In this document: in pieces, positions 1 through 6,673 of the stretch
Numbering within the stretch: the first letter of the stretch is position 1
Layout of the letters: every line of letters starts with the position of its first letter
NCBI GenBank assembly: GCA_025355995.1
Contig: JANXYQ010000126.1
Location: 1 to 35,670, forward strand
Source: Spirochaetaceae bacterium
GTDB taxonomy: Bacteria; Spirochaetota; Spirochaetia; Treponematales; Rectinemataceae
Length of the DNA stretch: 35,670 nucleotides
Direction: 5' to 3'
Position numbers and translations under genes: made by a program
Notes under the pieces: model-generated
The model's input: the letters and a program-made list of their open reading frames with translations, nothing else
What the model was told of the DNA's origin: nothing
Databases searched by the model: none

Positions 1-439
1 GGTGTCCCGGGTCCGTGCGCCTGATGAAGTCGAAGGGCCGCACCTGGAGCGAGGACGTCAGGCGATTTATGATGTCGATCGCGCGCTGCGAGCCCAGCGA
101 CTTCTCGAGGAGCTCCCGGGCGTAGTCGATGCCGCCGGAGGAGATAAAATCCGAGGCCATCATGAGGTCCTGGAACTCGGCCAGTACCTGGTCCTTCTGC
201 TCCGCCTCGACGGAATCGAGCCTGGCGATCTCGAAGGTGAGGGTCTCGATCTCGTCCTCGCGCAGGTGCTTGAAGATCTCGGCGGAGATGTCGGACCCGA
301 GGGAGACGAGGAAGACCGCGGCCTTCTGCCTACCCGGCATGTCCTTGACGTTCTTGGGCTTCTTCGAGGTCCCGGGTTCCGCCCCCGACGAGGAGGCCGC
401 CGCGGGCCCCCTGCCTCTCGCTTGGGCTTGCTGCGGCAT
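1..439 (-). CDS. fliG: Flagellar motor switch protein FliG, N-terminal part (cut by window edge)
   Basis: FliG sits on the cytoplasmic face of the MS-ring, binds the FliF tail and forms the rotor part that meets the stator and switches rotation. Only the first 146 codons are visible; the frame is open to the window edge. After a low-complexity Q/A/G/S/P-rich leader of about 28 residues comes the FliG N domain, with KAAVFLVSLGSDISAEIFKH, then LMMASDFISSGGIDYAREL and LGSQRAIDIINRL, ending in VRPFDFIRRTDP, all typical of the family. The ATG lies 3 bp after the fliF stop, so the two are translationally close. This is the last visible gene of the minus-strand flagellar block. The identification is firm; the product length is unknown. 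Confidence 0.95.
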   Translation of the reverse strand, partial: MPQQAQARGRGPAAASSSGAEPGTSKKPKNVKDMPGRQKAAVFLVSLGSDISAEIFKHLREDEIETLTFEIARLDSVEAEQKDQVLAEFQDLMMASDFISSGGIDYARELLEKSLGSQRAIDIINRLTSSLQVRPFDFIRRTDPGH

Positions 440-442
440 CTA

Positions 443-2149
443 TCATTCCTCCCGAAGCCAGGTGCGGATGAGCTGGGCGACGTCCTCCGGGTGCTCCTTC
501 GCCATGTTGATCGCGTGCTCCTGCAGCTCGAGGCGCTTGCGCTCCTCGACCGACATCGAGACCTCGATGTTCTGCTCCTCGGCCTGGCGTATCGCGTTCT
601 CGCGGAGCATGCTCTGCTCGATCGCCCGCTTCTCCTCCGCGATCCGCCTGCGCCGCTCGAGCTCGCGCGAGACGACGCGGAAGACGATGAAGGCGATCAT
701 CAGGATCGCGAGGCCGATCAGGGAATAAAGGACTATCTGCTTGACCTGGACGTTGCGGAGGTAATCGGAATCCTCGGCCTTGAACTGGGCCGTGCGGTCG
801 AAGGCTATGTTCTGGACGGTGACCGAGTCGCCCCTGTCCTTGTTGAAGCCGATGGAGTCCTGGATGAGGGACTGCGCCTTCTTCACGTCGTCGGCGGGCA
901 CGGCGACGTACTCGCGGTCGACCCCGCCCTGGGGCAGCATCTTGAGCCGGCCCTTGTCGTCGTACTTCCATCTCCAGACGCCGTCGATATTGACCGAAAC
1001 GGTTACCCTCTGGATCGTCGGCGAGCTGACCTCGTCGATGTTGCGCTTGTTGATCTCGTTGTTCTGCACCACCGACTTCTGGATCATCTTGCCCTGCATG
1101 TTCTGCAGGTCCTTGTAGGCCGGCGCGGTCTGGCCCTCCGTCCCCGCGGGCCCCTCGGGATTGAAGCCGGTGCCCGTCCACTCCGTGCTCGTCTGGGTGC
1201 TGGAGCGCGTGACCGTGGGCTGGATGTCCGAGTCGTCGTAGGGCGATCCGGGCGTGCGCGGCTTGATCGTGATGGGGTAGAACTCCTCGGTCTTCACGTT
1301 CTTCTTCGACATGTCCATGTCGATCTTTATATTGAGGTCGCGCACGCGGTCGGTCGTATAGATCTGCTGCAGCGCCTTGAGGACCTTGGCGCGGTACTGC
1401 GCCTCGAGCTCCTGGATCAGCTTCTGCTCGCTCTTGGTCTGCTGGATGCGGTCGAAGTCCGCCAGGTTGGCGAAATCGTTGAGGATGAGGCCGTTGCTGT
1501 CGGTTATGACGATGTTCTCGTCGGCGAGCCCCTGGACCGCGAATTTGAGGATCTTCTGTATTCCCTCGACCTTCTTGCGGTTCTGCGCGAGGTCCGAGCC
1601 GGGCTTGGCGAAGAGTATCACGCTCGCCGTGACGGGCTTCTGGTCCTGCTGGAACAGCTCCTTGTCGGGCATCACGAGGGTGACGGCGGCCTTGTCCACG
1701 TCGTCGAGCGCCTCGATCTGCTGCGTGACCTGGCCGATGATGGCCCGCCTGAGGTTGACGTTGCGCTCGAAGTCGGTAGTGGTCCATTTCTGCACGTCGA
1801 AGATGGCCCAGGGATCGGTGCCCTTGGGGATGAGGTCGTCGCGGATCAGGATGCCCTTCGCCCTGAGGGCCGTCTTCTGGTCCTTGACGTAGAGCTGGTT
1901 AGTCTCGCCGAGCGTATACGGGATGTTCTCGCTGTCGAGCTTGCTCGTGATGAGCCGGAGCTCTTCCTCGGTCTTGATGGGCGTGCCGATCAGCTTCACC
2001 ATGGTCGGAGCGGCCGAGATCCTGACGAGCAGCACTACGGCGATTATCGCGACGAGTATCACGCCGCCCAGGATGAGCTTCTGCACCAGCGTCCATTTCC
2101 CCCACAGGGCCTTGACCTGGTCGACGAGCTTTTTGAAGAAATCGTTCAT
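443..2149 (-). CDS. fliF: Flagellar MS-ring protein FliF
   Basis: FliF forms the membrane ring on which the basal body and export gate are built. The protein has 568 residues, a usual length. It has one membrane segment near residues 22-46, a long periplasmic part with the ring-building region (DVDKAAVTLVMPDKELF and similar stretches), a second membrane segment near 471-493, and a charged cytoplasmic tail ending HPEDVAQLIRTWLREE, the FliG-binding end. The start ATG follows a run of eight G that can serve as a ribosome site, though the spacing is very short. It is separated from fliE by 153 bp, the largest gap in the minus-strand series, which holds two hairpins; fliG follows at once. Confidence 0.97.
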   Translation of the reverse strand: MNDFFKKLVDQVKALWGKWTLVQKLILGGVILVAIIAVVLLVRISAAPTMVKLIGTPIKTEEELRLITSKLDSENIPYTLGETNQLYVKDQKTALRAKGILIRDDLIPKGTDPWAIFDVQKWTTTDFERNVNLRRAIIGQVTQQIEALDDVDKAAVTLVMPDKELFQQDQKPVTASVILFAKPGSDLAQNRKKVEGIQKILKFAVQGLADENIVITDSNGLILNDFANLADFDRIQQTKSEQKLIQELEAQYRAKVLKALQQIYTTDRVRDLNIKIDMDMSKKNVKTEEFYPITIKPRTPGSPYDDSDIQPTVTRSSTQTSTEWTGTGFNPEGPAGTEGQTAPAYKDLQNMQGKMIQKSVVQNNEINKRNIDEVSSPTIQRVTVSVNIDGVWRWKYDDKGRLKMLPQGGVDREYVAVPADDVKKAQSLIQDSIGFNKDRGDSVTVQNIAFDRTAQFKAEDSDYLRNVQVKQIVLYSLIGLAILMIAFIVFRVVSRELERRRRIAEEKRAIEQSMLRENAIRQAEEQNIEVSMSVEERKRLELQEHAINMAKEHPEDVAQLIRTWLREE

Positions 2150-2162
2150 GTCCCCCCCCAGC

Positions 2163-2180
2163 GCGGGATTTCGCTCCCGC
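2163..2180 (-). other. Small GC hairpin just upstream of fliF
   Basis: A 6-bp stem (gcggga / tcccgc) with a 6-nt loop lies 14 bp before the fliF start codon in the fliE-fliF gap. It could shape the fliF leader. It is short and GC-rich, so chance occurrence is possible. Confidence 0.3.
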
Positions 2181-2219
2181 TTGAATGGCGCCGCAGCCGC
2201 TCGATCAGGAGCCAGGGGC

Positions 2220-2249
2220 CTCGGATTCCCTTCCCCAAGGGAATCCGAG
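2220..2249 (-). other. 13-bp perfect hairpin in the fliE-fliF gap
   Basis: The arms ctcggattccctt and aagggaatccgag pair perfectly over 13 bp around a 4-nt loop. No T-run follows on the minus (transcribed) strand, so it does not look like a simple intrinsic terminator. Position within a flagellar operon, between a very abundant-subunit block (flgB, flgC, fliE) and fliF, suggests an mRNA-stability or processing element that sets relative levels. That role is inference; the stem itself is read directly. Confidence 0.6.
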
Positions 2250-2302
2250 CCGTCCTTCGCATCGAGCGCCTACGCGCCCCATAAAACGCCTAACGCCGCG
2301 CC

Positions 2303-2746
2303 TTAGCGCGTATTGATGACATCCTTCCATGCGGTCACGATCCGCGACATGATCGTCTTCGCCAGGTTGAGCGACATATTCGCCTCCGCCATGGCGATCG
2401 TGACGTCCTGCGCGTCCACCGAATCCGGGTTCGCGACGACCTGCTGGAGCAGGCTGTCGCTCTTGGTCTGAGAGGCGCTGACGCCGTCGATCGCCTTGAG
2501 CAGGGCCGACTCGAAGGACGAGCCCTTGGAGCCCGCCGCGGCCTTGCCGATGCCGGCGAAGCCGGTCCCCGTCAAGCCGGCTCCAACGATGTCGGTGCCT
2601 ATCGAGATGCCGTCGGAGGCATCGTCGGCCTGGCCCAGCATGCCTTCCGCAGTGTAGTGCATCGCGTTCGTGCGCGCAAGCGAGGCGAGTTGGGCGGCCG
2701 AGTTCGGAGTCAGGGCGGCGCTCAGCGAGCTGATGTTCAGGGCCAT
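2303..2746 (-). CDS. fliE: Flagellar hook-basal body protein FliE
   Basis: FliE joins the MS-ring to the proximal rod and works with the export gate. The product has 147 residues, longer than the roughly 104 of the Escherichia coli protein, with extra low-complexity Gly/Ala sequence in the N-terminal half. The C-terminal half carries the recognisable family part: SFESALLKAIDGVSASQ, then QDVTIAMAEANMSLNLAKTI and a tail ending WKDVINTR. The ATG lies 3 bp beyond the flgC stop, so it is read from the same message as flgB and flgC. Confidence 0.94.
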   Translation of the reverse strand: MALNISSLSAALTPNSAAQLASLARTNAMHYTAEGMLGQADDASDGISIGTDIVGAGLTGTGFAGIGKAAAGSKGSSFESALLKAIDGVSASQTKSDSLLQQVVANPDSVDAQDVTIAMAEANMSLNLAKTIMSRIVTAWKDVINTR

Positions 2747-2749
2747 TCA

Positions 2750-3205
2750 CTACCTCCCGATCTCGAGCGCTTTCATGAACATGGCCTTCGATCCGTTGGC
2801 CATGGTCGAGTTGGCCTCGTAGGCGCGCGAGGCGGCTATGAGGTCGACCATCTCGGTCACGATGTTGACGTTGGGCATCTCGACGTAGCCGGCCTTGGGC
2901 CCGACCTTGATGGCGTCGGGATGGGTCGGGTCGTACACGAGGCGCGAGGGCGAGCTGTCCTTCTCGACGCTGGACACGCGGACGCCCTTTCCCGCGCCGT
3001 TGTCGAAGCCCTCGGGCTGGAAGGGCAGGCGGAAATAGGGCTGGGCGTTCATGGGCCTGAGGACGACGCGGCTCCGCTTGAAAGGACCGCCGTCCGGAGT
3101 CCGCGTCGTGCTGGCGTTGGCGATATTGTCGGCGATCACGTCGCTCCGGAGCCTCTCTGCCGCCAAGCCGGACGCGGCGATGTTGATCGAAGTGAACAAT
3201 CCCAT
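2750..3205 (-). CDS. flgC: Flagellar basal-body rod protein FlgC
   Basis: FlgC is a proximal rod subunit exported by the flagellar type III system. It has 151 residues. The N-terminal rod motif is clear (INIAASGLAAERLRSDVIADNIANASTTRT, here with ERLRSDVIADNIANA as its core), as is the C-terminal heptad part (VEMPNVNIVTEMVDLIAASRAYEAN and on to the end), both of which form the coiled coil of rod proteins. A purine-rich ribosome site (GAGGGGAGAGA) stands just before the ATG. It follows flgB after 32 bp. Confidence 0.97.
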   Translation of the reverse strand: MGLFTSINIAASGLAAERLRSDVIADNIANASTTRTPDGGPFKRSRVVLRPMNAQPYFRLPFQPEGFDNGAGKGVRVSSVEKDSSPSRLVYDPTHPDAIKVGPKAGYVEMPNVNIVTEMVDLIAASRAYEANSTMANGSKAMFMKALEIGR

Positions 3206-3237
3206 GTCTCTCCCCTCTTCCTAGCCTTTCTCTTCCG

Positions 3238-3660
3238 CTAGTTTCTCAGCACGAGGCTGACTTGGTTGTATTCGTAATTGACCGCCTGGGCCTGGAGCGT
3301 ATAGGACAGCTGGTTGGTCAGGCTGTCCATCATCTCCTGCTCGGCGTCCACGTTGTTCCCGTTATTCTTCGAGGTGGTGAGGTAGTCCAGGACTCGCCGC
3401 GGCTCCACCGTGCGGTAGTCTGAGGGCGCGAAGCCCTTGATATGCCGGGGATCGGTGGTCTCCATGGCGAGGACGGGCTCCGCCTTCTCGGATTCGAGGG
3501 CCTTCTTGAGGGAGGCCTCGAAATTCACCGTGGAGCGCTTGAAGTTCGGCACGTCGGCGTTCGCGATATTGTCGGAGATCACCTGCCGCCGAAGGACGGC
3601 GACATCCATCCCGCGATGGAGGATCTCGACCGTCTTCCCGAATGTGCTGTTCTCGAACAT
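3238..3660 (-). CDS. flgB: Flagellar basal-body rod protein FlgB
   Basis: FlgB is the rod subunit nearest the MS-ring. The product has 140 residues, a usual length. The N-terminal motif is MDVAVLRRQVISDNIANADV followed by PNFKRS, and the C-terminal part ends in YTLQAQAVNYEYNQVSLVLRN, typical of FlgB. It is the first flagellar gene of the block and lies 63 bp downstream of hslU. That gap holds a sigma28-like promoter and a ribosome site (AGAGAGGTAG), so it may be expressed both from read-through and from its own promoter. Confidence 0.97.
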   Translation of the reverse strand: MFENSTFGKTVEILHRGMDVAVLRRQVISDNIANADVPNFKRSTVNFEASLKKALESEKAEPVLAMETTDPRHIKGFAPSDYRTVEPRRVLDYLTTSKNNGNNVDAEQEMMDSLTNQLSYTLQAQAVNYEYNQVSLVLRN

Positions 3661-3681
3661 TCCGTCTACCTCTCTACTTTT

Positions 3682-3709
3682 TTATCGGTATTCGGGCCCC
3701 TCGGCCTTA
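3682..3709 (-). promoter_or_regulatory. Sigma28 (FliA/WhiG)-like promoter upstream of flgB
   Basis: Reading the minus strand in the hslU-flgB gap there is TAAG, 16 nt, then ACCGATAA. The flagellar sigma factor consensus is TAAA, about 15 nt, GCCGATAA, so 3 of 4 and 7 of 8 positions match. The expected start of transcription falls about 15 nt before the flgB ATG, leaving room for the AGAGGTAG ribosome site. The match is visible; activity is inferred, and no sigma28 gene lies in the window. Confidence 0.6.
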
Positions 3710-3723
3710 GCGAAAACCGGATC

Positions 3724-5142
3724 CTATAATATATACCTGCTCAAGTCCTGGCGCTCCGCGAAGTCCTTAAAGCGCGAGTCGACATAGGCCTGATCCACGC
3801 TGACCTTTACCCCCGCCATCGACGGAGCCTCGAAGGAGAGCTCCTCGAGGAGGCGCTCCATCACCGTCGCCAGCCGCCGGGCCCCGATATTCTCGGTCCT
3901 CGCGTTGGCGGAGGCCGCGATCTCCGCTATGCGCGACACGGCCGCGGCGTCGAACCCGAGCTCCACGCCCTCCGAGGACAGGAGCTGCGTGTATTGCTTC
4001 ACGAGAGCGCTCTTGGGCTCGGTGAGGATCCTCTCGAAGTCCTTGGCCGAGAGGGCCTCCAGCTCGACGCGGATGGGGAACCTGCCTTGAAGCTCGGGGA
4101 TGAGGTCCTGGGGCTTCGAGACGTTGAAGGCACCGGCCGCGATGAAGAGGATGTGGGAGGTGTCCACCGGCCCCCATTTGGTGCTGACGGTGGAGCCCTC
4201 GACGATAGGTAGGATGTCCCGCTGCACGCCCTCGCGCGATACGTCGACGCCTCCCGAGCTGCGGCCCTCCCGGTTGGCGATCTTGTCGATCTCGTCGATG
4301 AACACGATGCCCGTCTCCTGCACGCGCCTCCTCGCCTCCTCGGCGGCCCGCTCGGGGTCGACGAGCTTGTCGAGCTCCTCGGCGGCGAGGGCGCGGCGCG
4401 CCTCGGCCACGGAGACGGATTTCTTCTTGCGCTTGCCGCCGAAGAGGCCGGAGAGGCCTCCGAGGGCGACCTCCATCTCCTCCATCTGGTTGCCCGAGAA
4501 GATCTCGATGGCGGGGCTGTTGCCCTGCACGGTTATCTCGACCTCCCGGGCGTCGAGCTTGCCGGCGCGGAGGAGCGCCCGGAATTTCTCCCGGCTGTCG
4601 CTGGCGGAGCCGGCCGAACCGGCGGCCGCGTCCGGGAGGGAGAGCGAAGGCTGCGCGTCCTCGGGCCTTTTTATGCCCGGCAAGAGGAGGTCGAGGACAC
4701 GTTCCTCGGCTCGCCTGTCCGCCTCCTCCCTCACCCCGACCTGCATCTCGGTCTTGACCATCGCGAGGCCCGCCGCCATGAGGTCGCGGATCATCGATTC
4801 GACGTCGCGCCCCACGTAGCCCACCTCGGTGTATTTGGTGGCCTCCACCTTGATGAAGGGCGCCTGGCAGAGCTTGGCCAGGCGTCGGGCTATCTCCGTC
4901 TTGCCGACGCCCGTCGGGCCGATCATGAGGATGTTCTTGGGCACGATCTCGTCGCGGATATCCGCAGGCAGGCGCTGGCGCCTCATCCTGTTGCGCAGGG
5001 CTATCGCCACCGCTCGCTTGGCCTTTTCCTGCCCGATAATGTACCTGTCGAGCTCCTCGACGATCTTGCGAGGGGTCATGAGCTCGAAGCTCGAGCTCGC
5101 GAAATCAGAATTGGGGCGCGCGGGCGCGAAATCGTCGCTCAT
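3724..5142 (-). CDS. hslU: ATP-dependent protease ATPase subunit HslU (ClpY)
   Basis: HslU is the AAA+ unfoldase that feeds substrates into the HslV protease. The product has 472 residues, slightly longer than the usual ~445 because of a longer N-terminus and inserted I-domain. The Walker A motif GPTGVGKT is at about residues 75-82, followed by the family stretch [20 protein letters not shown]. Walker B is FIDEIDKI, and the C-terminus DLSRYIL is the conserved tail that docks into HslV. Its start codon overlaps the hslV stop by 4 bp, as expected for subunits made together. The gene ends in the AT-rich codons of RYIL. Confidence 0.98.
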   Translation of the reverse strand: MSDDFAPARPNSDFASSSFELMTPRKIVEELDRYIIGQEKAKRAVAIALRNRMRRQRLPADIRDEIVPKNILMIGPTGVGKTEIARRLAKLCQAPFIKVEATKYTEVGYVGRDVESMIRDLMAAGLAMVKTEMQVGVREEADRRAEERVLDLLLPGIKRPEDAQPSLSLPDAAAGSAGSASDSREKFRALLRAGKLDAREVEITVQGNSPAIEIFSGNQMEEMEVALGGLSGLFGGKRKKKSVSVAEARRALAAEELDKLVDPERAAEEARRRVQETGIVFIDEIDKIANREGRSSGGVDVSREGVQRDILPIVEGSTVSTKWGPVDTSHILFIAAGAFNVSKPQDLIPELQGRFPIRVELEALSAKDFERILTEPKSALVKQYTQLLSSEGVELGFDAAAVSRIAEIAASANARTENIGARRLATVMERLLEELSFEAPSMAGVKVSVDQAYVDSRFKDFAERQDLSRYIL

Positions 5143-5681
5143 GAGAGCTCCTCCGCGGTGATGTTGCCGTTGGTGTAGATGCAGATGCCCGAGGCGATCC
5201 GCAGGCTCTTCTCGGCTATCTCGCGGGCCGAGAGTCCGGAGGTCTCGAGGTAGGCGAGCGCGGCTGCATAGGCGTAGTTTCCGCCCGAGCCGATCGCGAT
5301 CACGTCCTCCGCCGGCTCGATCACGTCGCCCGTGCCTGAGAGGAGGAGGGTCTTGGAGGCGTCGGCTATGAGGAGTAGGGCGTTGAGGTTGCGCAGCGCC
5401 TTCTCCATCCTCCAGGCCTTGGCCAGCTCGACCGCCGCGCGCTCGAGGTCGCCGGAGTATTCCTTGAGCTTGGTCTCGAAGAGCTCGAATAGCGTGAAGG
5501 CGTCGGCGGTCGCCCCCGCGAAGCCGATGAGGACCTTGCCGTCATATATGACGCGGACCTTTTTCGCGTTGTTCTTCATGACGGTCTCGCCCATCGTGAC
5601 CTGACCGTCCCCCGCCATCGCCACCTTGCCGCCGCGGCGCACCGCGATGACCGTCGTCGACCTTATCTTCGCTTCCTTCAT
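5139..5681 (-). CDS. hslV: ATP-dependent protease proteolytic subunit HslV (ClpQ)
   Basis: HslV is the two-ring peptidase of the HslUV complex, a Thr-type enzyme related to proteasome beta subunits. The product has 180 residues. The family start [19 protein letters not shown] begins at residue 9, so an 8-residue leader must be removed to expose the catalytic Thr9; in E. coli only the Met is removed. Also visible are [17 protein letters not shown] and the [10 protein letters not shown] motif. It overlaps xerC upstream (ATGA) and hslU downstream by 4 bp each, indicating coupled translation. Confidence 0.98.
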   Translation of the reverse strand: MKEAKIRSTTVIAVRRGGKVAMAGDGQVTMGETVMKNNAKKVRVIYDGKVLIGFAGATADAFTLFELFETKLKEYSGDLERAAVELAKAWRMEKALRNLNALLLIADASKTLLLSGTGDVIEPAEDVIAIGSGGNYAYAAALAYLETSGLSAREIAEKSLRIASGICIYTNGNITAEELS

Positions 5682-6673
5682 TTCCTATTCCCTTCCCCCG
5701 TAGGCCCTTGCCTGCCGCCATGAGGCGCTTGGCTGCCGCCATGCGGGTGTGCCTGGTCGTATACCTTGCGGAGTCTCTCCATGTCGACGTGCGCGTACAC
5801 CTGGGTGGTCGATACGCTGGCATGGCCGAGCAGCTCCTGAACCGCCCTGATATCCGCTCCCCTTCCCACGAGGTGGGTCGCGAAGCTGTGCCTGAAGGCG
5901 TGGGGCGAAACCGAGCGCGGCGAGCCCGATCGCGTCGAGTAGCCCTGGATAATCCACTCTATGCCCCGTTCCGTCAGGCGCCCTCCCCTCGCGTTGACGA
6001 AGAGGTACTCCTTCGCGCGGGCAGGCGCCGCTTCGCCGGCCTTAGCCGCCGCGAGGGACGCCCCGAGGCGCAGCAATCGCTCGGATCGCAGCGGGAGATA
6101 AGCGCCGAGCGCCGCCTTCGCAGGGCCGGCCAGGAAGACGACCCGCTCCTTCGAGCCCTTGCCCATGACCCGGGCGGAACCGCCAGCCAGGTCCAGCTTG
6201 TCGAGCGCGAGGTTCGAGGCCTCGGCCACGCGGCAGCCGGTGCTGTACAGGAATTCGAGCATGGCCCTGTCGCGCGAGGGCGCGAAGCCCTCGCCCTCGG
6301 GAAGGGACATGAAGGCGCTGGCCTCGTCCTCGAAGAGGAAGCGCGGCAGGGGGCGCTTCGAGGGCAGGCCCTCGACGTCCCGCGAAGGGTCGATCGCGAG
6401 GCCGCCGTAGCGCACGCGGTAGCGGAAGTAGCCGCGGAGGGCCGAGAGGGCGCGGTTCACGCTCGAGCCCGCCTTGCCTTCCGTCACCAGTGCGGCGGCG
6501 AAGGCGCGGAGGTCCATGGCACTCGTCGCGTCCATATCGCCGGCCGCCGCGGCCGCGGGGACGCGTCGCTTCTCGAAGTTCTCGAAATCCTCGCGGTAGG
6601 AGCGCAGGGTCCGGGGAGAGAGGCCCCGCACGGCTCCGAGGTAGGCGAGGTACTCCTCAATCCTCCTGTCCAT
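5678..6673 (-). CDS. xerC: Tyrosine recombinase XerC
   Basis: XerC resolves chromosome dimers together with XerD at dif. The product has about 331 residues. The N-terminal SAM-like DNA-binding domain spans roughly the first 110 residues ([18 protein letters not shown]). The catalytic domain shows Arg in [13 protein letters not shown], Lys in [32 protein letters not shown] and the nucleophile Tyr in VYAHVD. The ending [10 protein letters not shown] is XerC-like rather than XerD-like. The chosen ATG has AGAAGG 5 nt upstream. An in-frame ATG 15 bp earlier has no ribosome site and would enlarge the overlap with topA from 17 to 32 bp. Confidence 0.93.
   Translation of the reverse strand: MDRRIEEYLAYLGAVRGLSPRTLRSYREDFENFEKRRVPAAAAAGDMDATSAMDLRAFAAALVTEGKAGSSVNRALSALRGYFRYRVRYGGLAIDPSRDVEGLPSKRPLPRFLFEDEASAFMSLPEGEGFAPSRDRAMLEFLYSTGCRVAEASNLALDKLDLAGGSARVMGKGSKERVVFLAGPAKAALGAYLPLRSERLLRLGASLAAAKAGEAAPARAKEYLFVNARGGRLTERGIEWIIQGYSTRSGSPRSVSPHAFRHSFATHLVGRGADIRAVQELLGHASVSTTQVYAHVDMERLRKVYDQAHPHGGSQAPHGGRQGPTGEGNRK

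Noticed and set aside
2220-2249. Intrinsic terminator between fliE and fliF
   Set aside because: The stem is strong, but no T-run follows on the transcribed strand, and fliF-fliG must be read through from the same block unless a promoter is hidden here.
2-2284. A 760-codon plus-strand open frame opposite fliG and fliF
   Set aside because: It lies antisense to two certain flagellar genes and has the Arg/Leu/Asp/Gly-rich look of a shadow frame in high-GC DNA.
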